Positions 24,916-34,352 of a stretch of 64,000 nt of DNA are shown here, piece by piece. Position 1 is the first letter of the stretch. Each line of letters starts with the position of its first letter. Origin of the DNA: JACVRW01 sp963757815 (lineage in GTDB: Bacteria > Actinomycetota > Thermoleophilia > Solirubrobacterales > Thermoleophilaceae); assembly GCA_963757815.1 (NCBI GenBank), contig CAVWSN010000033.1:98512-162511 (forward strand), written 5' to 3'. Under the pieces are notes generated by a model. That model worked only from the letters and a program-made list of their open reading frames with translations, made no database searches and had not been told where the DNA came from. The position numbers and the translations under genes were made by a program.

Positions 24916-25595
24916 ACGAGCGGGTGGCCATGGACGACGCGGGGCCCCTCGCCGCCGGCTCCGGCCCCGCGCCCGAGTTCGCGATCCTCGGTGTAGAGGC
25001 GGTGCGCCACGCCGCGGCTCCGACGCTCGCATTCGTTGCGCACGTGACGGAGGGGACCGGTCGCGATGTCTACACGATCGCGCTCACCGCGCAGATCATG
25101 ATCGCGCCGTCGCGGCGCTCCTACGACGACGAGACACGCGAGCAGCTCGTGGAGCTGTTCGGCCCGCCCGAGCGCTGGGCGGCCACCACCACGAACTTCA
25201 TCTGGCTCGAGACCGATCTGCTGGTACCGGCCTTCACCGGCGCGACCTCATTCCGCGTGCCGATCGCGTGCAGCTACGACCTCGAGCTCGCTGCCGTGAA
25301 GTACTTCTACTCGGTGCCTGACGGCGAGGTGCCTCTGCAGTTCAACTTCACCGGCACGATTTTCTACCGCGGCCCCGGCGGGGCGATGCAGATCGCGAAG
25401 ATCCCCTGGGATCGCGCGGCCGAGTTCCGCATGCCGGTCGAGGTGTGGAAGGAGATGGTGGCCCACTATTACCCGCACAGCGGCTGGGCGCGGCTGCACG
25501 CGGACACACTCGCCGCGCTCACGCGGCGCAGGGCGGAGCGCGGGCTGCCCTCACTCGACGCAACGGTGGCCGCGCTGCTCGAGGAGACACGGTGA
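24912..25595 (+). CDS. Hydrogenase-cluster protein of unknown function (DUF6084-like)
   Basis: 227 aa; the ATG overlaps the preceding stop. A soluble, beta-rich protein with FAILGVEAVRHAAAPTLAF, IWLETDLLVPAFTGATSFRV and QFNFTGTIFYRG, and a helical end LTRRRAERGLPSLDATVAAL. No Cys cluster, signal peptide or membrane segment is seen. I recall this as the family called DUF6084, restricted to hydrogenase neighbourhoods; the name is tentative. It is tightly coupled to both neighbours, suggesting a role in assembly or electron transfer of this enzyme type. Confidence 0.7.
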   Translation: MNERVAMDDAGPLAAGSGPAPEFAILGVEAVRHAAAPTLAFVAHVTEGTGRDVYTIALTAQIMIAPSRRSYDDETREQLVELFGPPERWAATTTNFIWLETDLLVPAFTGATSFRVPIACSYDLELAAVKYFYSVPDGEVPLQFNFTGTIFYRGPGGAMQIAKIPWDRAAEFRMPVEVWKEMVAHYYPHSGWARLHADTLAALTRRRAERGLPSLDATVAALLEETR

Positions 25596-26699
25596 GCGGC
25601 CCGCTCGACGAGCTCCTCGACTCGCTGCTCTACGAGGGCTACGCGCTCTATCCCTACACGCCCGGAGCGGTAAAGAACGCGACGCCCACGCCGTTCGGGA
25701 TCGTCTATCCGCCCGCCTACGCCGCGCGCGAGCGGCGCGACGCACGACCACCTGCGGCTCGAGTGCACGTTGGAGGCCGGCACGGAGGCCGAGCTGCACG
25801 CCGAGATCCGCTTTCTCCAGTCGAGCGGGGCCGGTCACGCGGCCGTCGAGCGCCGGGTCGAGCTGCCGGCCACGCCGCTGGCCGCGCTCGCCGGCGACGG
25901 GGTAGGGACGGAGTTCGAGTTCGAGGGCGAGGTGCGGCTGAGCGGCCGGGCGCGCATGCGTGCGGATGCGCTTGGCGACGGGCTGACGAGGATCCGCGTC
26001 TGCGTGCACAACACCACGCCTTCCGAGCCGGACTGGGACCGCGCCACGGCGCTCAGCGCGAGCCTGCTGTCCACACATCCCGTTGTCGGCACCGACAGCG
26101 GGCGCTTCCTGTCCGGGCAACTCGAGAGCGTCAACACCTGGCCGGTGCTGGCGACGGACGACGACCGCACGATGCTCGGGGCAGCGATCGTGCTGCCCGA
26201 TCACCCGCAGCTCGCGCCGGAGAGCCGCGGCAGCCTCTTCGACGGCACCGAGATCGAGGAGGCGCTGCTGCTCCACGTCCAGGCACTGAGCGACGACGAG
26301 CGCGCCGCGATCGAGGAGGGCGACCCGGCGGTGCGGGCGATGGTGGAGCGCGCGGCTGCCGCGACGCCCGAGGACATGGTGCGGCTCCATGGCCGCGTGA
26401 CGCTGAGCGATCTGAGCCCTCCGGACGGCCTCCCCGACCTCCGGGGAGAGCCCGAGGCAACGGTCGAGGGGGTCACCTTCCACCGCGGCGACAAGGTGCG
26501 CTTGCGCCCCGGCGCCGACGGCGACCCCTTCGACCGCATGCTCGACGGCCGTGTGGCCACGGTCGAGCGCATCATGTGGGACGTCGACGACCGGCTCCAC
26601 CTCGGCGTGACCGTCGACGACGACCCCGGTCAGGACCTGCTGCGCGAGACCGGCCGCTTTCTGTACTTCTTTCCGAACGAGGTGGAGGTGGACCTATGA
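25592..26699 (+). CDS. Hydrogenase-cluster protein of unknown function, one apparent +1 frameshift
   Basis: About 368 aa after removing one base near 25727. The N-terminus, DELLDSLLYEGYALYPYTPG .. TPFGIVYPP, is distinctive. A middle region (LGDGLTRIRVCVHNTTP; SLLSTHPVVGTDSGRFL) and a C-terminal beta-rich domain (HRGDKVRLRPGADGDPFDRM .. GRFLYFFPNEVEVDL) follow. There is no metal-binding motif or signal sequence. I do not recognise a named family. The GTG overlaps the previous stop and the TGA overlaps the protease ATG, so it is an integral part of the operon. Confidence 0.72.
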
Positions 26700-27181
26700 G
26701 CGTCCTGATCGCGGGCATCGGCAACGCCTGGCTGAAGGACGACGGCTTCGGCGGCGAGGTCATCAAGAGCCTCACCGAGCGGGAGCTGCCCGACGACGTC
26801 GTGGTGCTCGACTTCGGCACCGGCGGGCTCGACCTCGCCTACGAGGTGATGCGCGGCTACGACGCCCTCATCCTCGTCGACGTCAGCCGCCAGGGCGGCG
26901 AGCCGGGAACGCTCTATCTGATGGAGCCCGACCGGGACGAGATCGCGGCCGGGATCGAGGACGGCGAGATCATCGACCCGCACTCGATGGACCCGCAGAC
27001 CGTGCTGCGGTTCGTGAAGACCGTGGGCGGCTGGCCCGGCAAGGTCGTGGTCATCGCCTGCGAGCCCATGGCGGTCGAGGAGATGGGCCTCGGGTTGTCC
27101 GACTCGGTGCGGGCGTCAGTCGATCGGGCTGCCGAACTCGCGCTGAAGACGGTCGCGGATCTTCGCGTGGAGGCCGGCTGA
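26696..27181 (+). CDS. Hydrogenase maturation protease (HyaD/HybD family)
   Basis: 161 aa. Signature LIAGIGNAWLKDDGFGGEVI at the N-terminus, with the nickel-binding Asp, then DFGTGGLDLAYEVM and a later His-containing region (IDPHSMDPQTVLRF). It removes the C-terminal tail of the large subunit after nickel insertion; the only large subunit here, at 21454, carries a 19-residue tail. ATG overlaps the upstream stop; GGAGG at 26684-26688. Confidence 0.92.
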   Translation: MSVLIAGIGNAWLKDDGFGGEVIKSLTERELPDDVVVLDFGTGGLDLAYEVMRGYDALILVDVSRQGGEPGTLYLMEPDRDEIAAGIEDGEIIDPHSMDPQTVLRFVKTVGGWPGKVVVIACEPMAVEEMGLGLSDSVRASVDRAAELALKTVADLRVEAG

Positions 27182-27183
27182 GC

Positions 27184-27546
27184 GTGCACGAGCTCTCGAT
27201 CAGCAGTGCGATCGTCGACACGGCGGTGAAGCACGCCGACGGCCGGCAGATCACGGTCGTGAGCCTGACGGTGGGGGCGCTGCGCCAGGTTGTGCCGGAA
27301 TCGCTCGACTTCTACTTCGAGATCGTGGCGCGCGGAACGCTCTGCGAGGGGGCGCGCCTCGAGCAGACGCTCATCCCCGCGCGGGCGCGCTGTCCGGGCT
27401 GTGGGCATGAATGGGAGCTCGAAGGGCTGCCGCAGTTCCGCTGCCCGGGTTGTGGCGCTGCCCCGGCCGAGATCGTGAGCGGGGACGAGCTGGAGGTCGA
27501 GTCGATCGAACTCGAGGAGGTGGCGGCATGCATCGCACCAAAGTGA
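27184..27546 (+). CDS. hypA: Hydrogenase nickel incorporation protein HypA
   Basis: 120 aa with a GTG start giving the invariant N-terminus VHELSIS (the nickel-binding His2 follows the start residue). The zinc site is two Cys-x2-Cys pairs, RCPGCGHEW and RCPGCGAAP. It hands nickel to the large subunit with HypB. It follows the protease after 2 bp and overlaps the hypB start by 19 bp. Confidence 0.95.
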   Translation: MHELSISSAIVDTAVKHADGRQITVVSLTVGALRQVVPESLDFYFEIVARGTLCEGARLEQTLIPARARCPGCGHEWELEGLPQFRCPGCGAAPAEIVSGDELEVESIELEEVAACIAPK

Positions 27547-28211
27547 AGATCGCGAAGGACGCCCTCGACGCCAACTCGACGATCGCCGCGGCCAACCGCG
27601 CCGACTTCGACCGCGAGGGCGTCCGCGTGGTGAACCTGATGAGCGCTCCGGGCGCCGGGAAGACGAGCCTGCTCGAGGCCGTCCTGTCGAGCGGCCTCGA
27701 GGGCGTGCGCGCCGGTGTGCTGGAGGGCGACGTGCAGGGATCGATCGACGCGGATCGCCTCTCCGCGCTGCACGTCCCGGTGACCCAGCTCAACACGGAT
27801 CCCGGCTTCGGCGGCGAGTGCCACCTGGACGCGAACATGGTGCGCTCGGCCATACCCGAGCTGGGGCTCGAGGACATCGATCTGCTGGTGATCGAGAACG
27901 TGGGCAACCTCGTCTGCCCGGCGGAGTTCACGGTGGGCGAGGACGCGCGGGCAATGGTCGCCTCGGTCGCGGAGGGGGAGGACAAGCCGCTCAAGTACCC
28001 GCTCATGTTCCGCACCTGCGAGCTCGTGATCGTCAACAAGATCGATCTGCTGCCCCACCTCGACTTCGATCTCGACCTCTTCCTGCACAACCTCGATTCG
28101 GTGCATCCCGGTGTCCCGTACGCGCTCGTGAGCGCGCGCACGGGTGAGGGGGTCGAGCAATTCCGGGACTGGCTGCTGCGGATCGCCGACCGTGAGGTGG
28201 CCGCGGCGTGA
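27528..28211 (+). CDS. hypB: Hydrogenase nickel incorporation GTPase HypB
   Basis: 227 aa, SIMIBI-class GTPase. P-loop LMSAPGAGKTSLLEA, switch-region VLEGDVQGSIDADRL, IENVGNLVCPAEF with the metal-site Cys, and NKIDLLPHL as the guanine-specificity motif. There is no His-rich N-terminal extension, so it is not a nickel-storage variant. GAGGAGG at 27514-27520 fixes the ATG. Confidence 0.95.
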   Translation: MHRTKVKIAKDALDANSTIAAANRADFDREGVRVVNLMSAPGAGKTSLLEAVLSSGLEGVRAGVLEGDVQGSIDADRLSALHVPVTQLNTDPGFGGECHLDANMVRSAIPELGLEDIDLLVIENVGNLVCPAEFTVGEDARAMVASVAEGEDKPLKYPLMFRTCELVIVNKIDLLPHLDFDLDLFLHNLDSVHPGVPYALVSARTGEGVEQFRDWLLRIADREVAAA

Positions 28212-29419
28212 GCGCTGCGCTCGCGTCGGCGACGCGCGTCGACGAGCTCCTCGCTCGGCGGACGGAGGCGTCCGAGCGCTTCTTCGCGGCCGAAGCCGAG
28301 CGTCTGGCGCGACTATGCCACCGGATGGCGGAGCGCTTCGCCCGCGGCGGCCGGCTCGTGGCGCTGGGAGAGACGCCGCAGGCGCGCTCGGACGTGCGCC
28401 ATGTGGCAGTGGAGTTCGTCCACCCGGTGATCGTCGGCAAGCGGGCGCTTCCGGCGATCGGCCTGTCGCGTGAGGGCGGCGGACTGGCGGAGCAGGTCGA
28501 GTTGGTGGCCGAGGCTGACGACATCGCGATCGCCTTCGGCCCGGGCACGGAGGACGCCCTGGCGGTGGCCGCCGGGCGCGGCTGTCTCACCGCGGCCTTC
28601 GAGCCCGCCGGCGCCGAATGGGAGCTCGTACCGCAGACGGATGACCCCTTCGTCGCCCAGGAGGTCGCCGAGACCGCCTACCACCTGCTCTGGGAGCTGG
28701 TTCACGTCTTCTTCGAGCACCGGGGCCTGCTCGAAGGCCGTGAGGCGCGCGCGGTGCACGACACGGGTGCGTCGAGCTTTCTCTATCCGTTCCTCGCCGA
28801 GGGGGAGACGGACCTCGAGGCGGTCGTGGAGGACGTGCGCCGCTCGGTGCTGATGAAGGCGGAGGACGTGGTCGCCCTGCGCGAGCAAACGCTCCACGAG
28901 GGGCGGGCGCCTCTCGTCGCCGCCGCCGCTGGACTCCGCAGCGCGTTCGAGACCGGGGGAAGGCTGCTCGCCCTCGGCAACGGCGGCTCCGCCACCGACG
29001 CGATGGATGTCGTCGCCGACTTCCGCGACCCACCGGCCGAGTGGCCCTCACGGCCGGCGCTCGACCTCACCGAGGACACGGCGATACTCACCGCGGTCGC
29101 CAACGACATCGGCGTCGACGCGATCTTCGCCCGCCAGGTGATCGCCCACGGCCGTCCCGAGGACCTGCTGCTCGCGCTCTCGACGAGCGGAAACTCGGCG
29201 AACGTAATCGAGGCGCTGGCCGAGGCGCGCCGACGTGGAATGGGCACGGTCGCGATGGTTGGCTACGACGGAGGCCGGGTGGCGACCGAGGAACTCGCCG
29301 ACCACGTGGTGATCACGCGCTCCGAGCACATCCCGCGGATCCAGGAGGCCCAGGCGAGTGCCTACCACGTGCTGCGCGAGCTGGTGGAGGTCGGGAGTAG
29401 CCGTGGCGCGGACCGTTGA
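28208..29419 (+). CDS. Double SIS-domain protein (GmhA-like) in the hyp operon
   Basis: 403 aa with two sugar-isomerase (SIS) modules. The second is the better preserved: GRLLALGNGGSATDAMDVVADF and LLLALSTSGNSANVIEALAEA are classic SIS substrate-binding loops, as in phosphoheptose isomerase GmhA. The first (about residues 1-190) is degenerate, with GRLVALGETPQARSDVRHVAVEF and ADDIAIAFGPGTEDALAVAA. It is coupled to hypB by GTGA and overlaps hypF by 17 bp. A sugar-phosphate isomerase has no known step in NiFe cofactor assembly, so its role here is open. Confidence 0.85.
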   Translation: MSAALASATRVDELLARRTEASERFFAAEAERLARLCHRMAERFARGGRLVALGETPQARSDVRHVAVEFVHPVIVGKRALPAIGLSREGGGLAEQVELVAEADDIAIAFGPGTEDALAVAAGRGCLTAAFEPAGAEWELVPQTDDPFVAQEVAETAYHLLWELVHVFFEHRGLLEGREARAVHDTGASSFLYPFLAEGETDLEAVVEDVRRSVLMKAEDVVALREQTLHEGRAPLVAAAAGLRSAFETGGRLLALGNGGSATDAMDVVADFRDPPAEWPSRPALDLTEDTAILTAVANDIGVDAIFARQVIAHGRPEDLLLALSTSGNSANVIEALAEARRRGMGTVAMVGYDGGRVATEELADHVVITRSEHIPRIQEAQASAYHVLRELVEVGSSRGADR

Positions 29420-31730
29420 AGCGGCCGCGGTACAGCGCATTCGTGTGCGCGTGGAGGGGACGGTTCAGGGCGTCGGCTTCCGGCCGTTCGTCTATCGCCT
29501 CGCGCGGGAGGAGGACCTGGCCGGCCACGTCCTGAACGACGAACGTGGAGTGCTGCTCGAGGTCGAGGGTCGCGCGCCGGCGGTCGAGCGCTTCCTGGCG
29601 AGGCTGCGCTCGGACGCGCCGCCGCTCGCGGCGGTCGAGCGGGTGCTCTGCGATCCGCTCGAGCCGAGCGGACAGCGTGAGTTCCAGATCGTGGCGAGCG
29701 TGGCCAGGGGCGATCCCGACGCGCTGATAACTCCGGACACCGCGACCTGTCCCGACTGTCTCTCCGAGCTCCGCGATCCGGGCGACCGCCGCTACCGCTA
29801 TCCGTTCATCAACTGCACCAACTGCGGGCCGCGCTTCACGATCGTGCGGGGGGTTCCCTACGACCGGCCGCTCACGACGATGGCCGGCTTTCGCATGTGC
29901 GCGGATTGCAGGCGCGAGTACGACGATCCGGCCGATCGCCGTTTCCACGCACAGCCGAACGCGTGCCCGCGCTGTGGTCCCCGCTTGCGGCTCGTCGACT
30001 CCGGAGGGCGCGCGCTTGCGGTGCCCGGAACCAGCGACGCGATCGAGGGCGCGGCGAGGCGCCTCGCGGACGGCCTGATCGTGGCGCTCAAGGGCCTGGG
30101 CGGATTTCAGCTCGCCTGCAACGCCGCTGACGAGGAGGCGGTGGCGACGCTCAGGGCCCGCAAGCAGCGGGAGGACAAGCCGTTCGCGCTGATGGTCTCC
30201 GACGCGGCTGCGGCGGCTCGCCTCGTTGAGCTTGGCGACGAGGAGCACCGCCTGCTCGCCTCGATCGAGCGGCCGATAGTGCTCGCCCCGCGACGCCCCG
30301 GCGCCCGGGTGGCCGGCGCCGTGGCGCCGGTGGCCCCGGAACTCGGCGTGATGCTGCCCTACACGCCGCTCCACGACCTCCTGTTGACCGACTTCCGCAG
30401 TGCCGCGGGCGACGACGCGACACTCGTGATGACGAGCGGCAACGTGTCTGACGAGCCGATCGCGTACGCGGACGACGATGCGCTCGAGCGGCTCGGGCCG
30501 ATCGCCGACCTGTTCCTGGTCCACGACCGGCCGATCCACTCGCGTACCGACGACTCGGTCGTGCGCGTGGTGCGCGTCGGCCGTACCCGGCGGCCCTTGC
30601 CGATCCGCCGCTCGCGAGGCTATGTGCCCGGGCATCTCGAGCTGCCCGTAGAGGCCGGGCGGCCGCTGCTCGCCTGCGGCGCCGACCTGAAGAACACGTT
30701 CTGCATCGCCAGGGGATCGCGTGCCTGGGTCGGCCACCACATCGGCGACCTCGAGCACTACCCCACGCACCGCGCGTTCCGCGAGGGCATAGCTCACTTC
30801 GAGCGCCTGTTCGCCGTTCGGCCGCGCGTCGTCGCCCATGACCTGCACCCCGGCTACTTCTCGACGGCCTACGCGCTCGAGCGCGAGGACGTCGAGCTCG
30901 TCGGAGTGCAGCACCACCACGCCCACCTCGCGGCCTGCCTCGCCGAGCATGGGCTCGAGGGCCCCGCCGTGGGCGCGATCTACGACGGCACGGGCTACGG
31001 CACCGACGGCACGGTGTGGGGCGGCGAGCTGCTGGTGGGCGGGCTCAGCGGGTTCGAGCGGGCCGGCTCGCTGCGGCCGGTGCGCATGCCCGGCGGGGCG
31101 GCGGCGATCCGCGAGCCCTGGCGCATGGCCTGTGCCTGGCTCACCGCGGCCTTCGGCGAACCACAGCCGCTGCCGCCGCGGCTCGCCGGCGTCGTGGACG
31201 AGCGGCGCTGGCGGGCCATGGCGCAGGTCGGCGCGAGCGAAGTCGTCTCCCCGGTCACGACGAGCATGGGCAGGTTGTTCGACGCGGCGGCGGCGCTTTG
31301 CGGCGTGGGCCTCGTCGTCAACTACGAGGGCCAGGCCGCAGTCGAGTTCGAGGCGGCGGCGGGAGGTGCCCGCGCCGGGGCGTACGACCTGTCCGTCGTC
31401 GACGGCGAGAACGGCGTCACGCTCGATCCGCGCGAGACGCTGCGGGCGATGGTCGCCGACCTCGCGTCCGGCACCCCTGTCGAGGCGGTGTCGGCACGCT
31501 TCCACGCCGCTGTCGCCGACGGCACCGTCCGAGCCTGCGCCGCGGTCGCCGCCCGGCACGGCCTCGACACGGTTGTCCTGAGCGGCGGCGTGTTCCAGAA
31601 CCGACTGCTGCTCGAAAGGGCCGCTGCGGCTCTCGACGACGCCGGCCTGCGGGTGCTCACCCCCGAGCGGCTGCCGGCAGGGGACGGCGGGATCTCCTTC
31701 GGTCAGGCGGCGGTGGCGGCGGCGCGATGA
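29403..31730 (+). CDS. hypF: Carbamoyltransferase HypF
   Basis: 775 aa, full length. Acylphosphatase domain VRVEGTVQGVGFRPFVYRLA; two zinc-finger stretches with Cys-x2-Cys pairs (ATCPDCLSEL .. INCTNCGPR; CADCRREYDD .. NACPRCGPR); a YrdC-like domain (LKGLGGFQLACNA, KQREDKPFALMV); and a Kae1-like C-terminal domain with VQHHHAHLAACLAEH. It makes the carbamoyl adduct on the HypE C-terminal Cys. The GTG at 29403 is chosen because translation from there starts exactly at the acylphosphatase domain. Confidence 0.95.
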   Translation: MARTVEAAAVQRIRVRVEGTVQGVGFRPFVYRLAREEDLAGHVLNDERGVLLEVEGRAPAVERFLARLRSDAPPLAAVERVLCDPLEPSGQREFQIVASVARGDPDALITPDTATCPDCLSELRDPGDRRYRYPFINCTNCGPRFTIVRGVPYDRPLTTMAGFRMCADCRREYDDPADRRFHAQPNACPRCGPRLRLVDSGGRALAVPGTSDAIEGAARRLADGLIVALKGLGGFQLACNAADEEAVATLRARKQREDKPFALMVSDAAAAARLVELGDEEHRLLASIERPIVLAPRRPGARVAGAVAPVAPELGVMLPYTPLHDLLLTDFRSAAGDDATLVMTSGNVSDEPIAYADDDALERLGPIADLFLVHDRPIHSRTDDSVVRVVRVGRTRRPLPIRRSRGYVPGHLELPVEAGRPLLACGADLKNTFCIARGSRAWVGHHIGDLEHYPTHRAFREGIAHFERLFAVRPRVVAHDLHPGYFSTAYALEREDVELVGVQHHHAHLAACLAEHGLEGPAVGAIYDGTGYGTDGTVWGGELLVGGLSGFERAGSLRPVRMPGGAAAIREPWRMACAWLTAAFGEPQPLPPRLAGVVDERRWRAMAQVGASEVVSPVTTSMGRLFDAAAALCGVGLVVNYEGQAAVEFEAAAGGARAGAYDLSVVDGENGVTLDPRETLRAMVADLASGTPVEAVSARFHAAVADGTVRACAAVAARHGLDTVVLSGGVFQNRLLLERAAAALDDAGLRVLTPERLPAGDGGISFGQAAVAAAR

Positions 31731-32464
31731 GCTTCGACCTCCTGTTCAGGCCGGTCGAGGAACTGGACGCCTGGTTGACGGGGATGCTCGAGGGCGCGCC
31801 GCTGGTGGTATCGCTCGCGATCGCGTTCGTGCTGGGTCTCCGCCATGCCTCCGATCCCGACCATCTCGTGGCCACGACCTCACTCGTCGCGGCCGACGGC
31901 GGGGACGCGCGCAGCGCGGTGCGCCTCGGCGTGTGGTGGGGGCTCGGCCACGCGGCCGTGCTGCTGGCGATCGGCCTGCCGCTGATCGCCTTCAAGTCGC
32001 ATCTCCCGGCGTGGCTGGAGTCAGGCGCCGAGAAGGCGATCGGCGTGGTGATCCTGCTGCTGGCAGCTCGCGTGATCGTCAAATGGGTCCGTGGAGACTT
32101 CCGCGCGGGCCCGCACACGCATGCTCACGAGCGGCATCGCCACCTGCGGCGTGGCGCTGATAACCATCGCCACCGTCACGTGCGCAGTCCCGAGCAGGCT
32201 CTGGCAATCGGGGCGCTGCACGGGCTGGCGGGCACCGGCGCGGTCGTGCTCCTGCTCATAGCGGCCCTACCCGGCACGCTCGAGGCGGCAGCCGCGCTGG
32301 CTGTGTTCGCGCCGATGTCGATCGCATCGATGGCGTTGCTGACGGGGGCCTTCGCGTGGGTGCTGACCAGACCGGTCATCGAGCCGATCTATCGCGCCGT
32401 GCTGATCCCTGCCCTCGGCACGTTCGGCGTGATGTTCGGGCTCTGGTACGTCGGCCTGGTCTAA
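31727..32464 (+). CDS. Nickel/cobalt transporter (NiCoT/HupE-UreH-like)
   Basis: 245 aa, about six membrane segments. The family metal motif His-x4-Asp-His is present in LGLRHASDPDHLVATTSL near residue 40. A His-rich loop (THAHERHRHLRRGADNHRHR) sits between helices. ALHGLAGTGAVVLLL is a second conserved stretch. The ATG overlaps the hypF stop. As the last gene of the hydrogenase operon it most likely imports nickel for the enzyme. Confidence 0.88.
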   Translation: MSFDLLFRPVEELDAWLTGMLEGAPLVVSLAIAFVLGLRHASDPDHLVATTSLVAADGGDARSAVRLGVWWGLGHAAVLLAIGLPLIAFKSHLPAWLESGAEKAIGVVILLLAARVIVKWVRGDFRAGPHTHAHERHRHLRRGADNHRHRHVRSPEQALAIGALHGLAGTGAVVLLLIAALPGTLEAAAALAVFAPMSIASMALLTGAFAWVLTRPVIEPIYRAVLIPALGTFGVMFGLWYVGLV

Positions 32465-32466
32465 AG

Positions 32467-34296
32467 CTAAGCCGGTGCCCTGCGCGCCCGCGCCGCCTTC
32501 TGGCGCCCAACCGCATCGAGCACCAGCTTGCGGAGCCGGACGCCGTCGGGCGTGACCTCGACGCACTCGTCCTCACGGATGAACTCGAGCGCCTGGTCGA
32601 GCGAGAGCCGGTGGTGGGGGACGAGCTTGACCGTGTCGTCCGACCCTGCCGCCCGCACGTTGGTCAGCTTCTTCTCGCGCACGGCGTTCACGTCGAGATC
32701 GTCCGCGCGTGCGTTCTCGCCCACGACCATCCCCTCGTAGACCTCCTCGCCCGGCCCCACGAAGAGCTGGCCCCGCTCCTGCAGCTTGAACAGCGCGAAC
32801 GTCGCGGTCGGCCCGCGCCGGTCCGCCACGAGCGAGCCCGTGGGCCGGGTCCGAATTTCGCCCTGCCATGGCTCGTAGCCCTCGAAGACCGAGTGCAGGA
32901 TGCCCGAGCCGCGCGTCTCGGTGAGGAACTCGGTGCGGAAGCCGATCAGCCCGCGCGTCGGGACCAGGAAGTCGAGCCGCACCCAGCCGGTGCCGTGGTT
33001 GACCATGTTCTCCATGCGCCCCTTGCGCAGGGCGAGCAGCTGAGTGACGACCCCCAGAAAGTCCTCCGGCACGTCGATCGACAGGCGCTCGATCGGCTCG
33101 TGCAGGGCGCCGTCGACCTCGCGTGTGACCACCTGCGGCTTGCCGACGGTGAGCTCGAAGCCCTCGCGCCGCATCGCCTCGACCAGCACCGCGAGCTGTA
33201 GCTCCCCGCGGCCCTGCACCTCCCAGGTGTCCGAACTTTCGGTGTCGAGCACGCGGATCGCCACGTTGCCAACGAGCTCCTGCTCGAGCCGGTCGCGCAC
33301 CTGGCGCGCGGTCAGCCGCGTGCCGGACTGCCCGGCGAGCGGTGAGCTGTTGATCCCGATCGTCACTCCCAGCGCCGGCTCCTCGACGGCTATCACCGGC
33401 AGCGGGCGTGGGTCGGCCGCGTCCGCGATCGTCTCGCCGATCGTGATCCCGGGGATGCCCGCGAGCGCGATGATCTCGCCGGCCGCCGCCTCGTCCGCCG
33501 CGACCTTGCGTAGCCCCTCGGTCACGTAGAGCTCCGCGATCCTGACGTTCTCGACGGTGCCGTTTCGGCGGCACCAGGCCACCGTCTCGCCCTTGGCGAT
33601 GCGTCCGTGATGCACCCGGCAGAGCGCAAGCCGGCCGACATAGGGGTCGGCGTCGAGGTTGGTGACGCGCGCCTGCAGGGGATGCGATTCGTCGTACGTG
33701 GGCGCCGGGATGCGCTCGATCAGGAGGTCGAGCAGAGGGCGCAGGTCGGAGCCCTCGGCGCCCTGCTCGAGCGCTGCCCAGCCCGCCCTCGCGTTCGTGT
33801 ACACGATCGGGAACTCGATCTGCTCCTCGTTCGCATCGAGATCGATGAACAGTTCATAGACCTCGTCCACGACCTCGGAGATGCGCGCGTCAGGGCGATC
33901 GACCTTGTTCACGCACAGGATCACCGGCAGCCCGGCCTCGAGCGCCTTGCGGAGTACGAAGCGCGTCTGTGGGAGCGGTCCCTCGGACGCGTCCACGAGG
34001 AGCATCACGCCGTCGACCATCGTGAGCCCACGCTCGACCTCGCCGCCGAAGTCGGCGTGACCGGGCGTGTCCACGAGGTTCAGCTTGACGTCGCCGTGGT
34101 GCACCGCCGCGTTCTTGGCGAGGATCGTGATGCCGCGCTCGCGCTCCTGGTCCATCGAGTCGAGCACCCGGTCGGCCACCTGCTCGTGCTCGGCAAACAC
34201 GCCGGACTGGCGCAGCATGGCGTCGACGAGCGTGGTCTTGCCGTGGTCGACGTGCGCGATGATCGCGACGTTGCGGATGTCCTTGCGCAGGGCCAT
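32467..34296 (-). CDS. typA: Ribosome-associated translational GTPase TypA/BipA
   Basis: 609 aa. GTPase motifs: IAHVDHGKTTLVDAML (G1), RERGITI (G2), VDTPGHADFGGEVERG (G3), NKVDRPDAR (G4). Domains II and III and the C-terminal BipA-specific region (ADRRGPTATFALFKLQERG; LFVGPGEEVYEGMVVGE) are intact. It is convergent with the nickel transporter, 2 bp apart, and marks the end of the hydrogenase locus. Confidence 0.96.
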   Translation of the reverse strand: MALRKDIRNVAIIAHVDHGKTTLVDAMLRQSGVFAEHEQVADRVLDSMDQERERGITILAKNAAVHHGDVKLNLVDTPGHADFGGEVERGLTMVDGVMLLVDASEGPLPQTRFVLRKALEAGLPVILCVNKVDRPDARISEVVDEVYELFIDLDANEEQIEFPIVYTNARAGWAALEQGAEGSDLRPLLDLLIERIPAPTYDESHPLQARVTNLDADPYVGRLALCRVHHGRIAKGETVAWCRRNGTVENVRIAELYVTEGLRKVAADEAAAGEIIALAGIPGITIGETIADAADPRPLPVIAVEEPALGVTIGINSSPLAGQSGTRLTARQVRDRLEQELVGNVAIRVLDTESSDTWEVQGRGELQLAVLVEAMRREGFELTVGKPQVVTREVDGALHEPIERLSIDVPEDFLGVVTQLLALRKGRMENMVNHGTGWVRLDFLVPTRGLIGFRTEFLTETRGSGILHSVFEGYEPWQGEIRTRPTGSLVADRRGPTATFALFKLQERGQLFVGPGEEVYEGMVVGENARADDLDVNAVREKKLTNVRAAGSDDTVKLVPHHRLSLDQALEFIREDECVEVTPDGVRLRKLVLDAVGRQKAARARRAPA

Positions 34297-34352
34297 GGGC
34301 GGCTGCCAAGGGTGACAGCTGACGCCCGCACCGACGCCCTAGGATCAAGACC

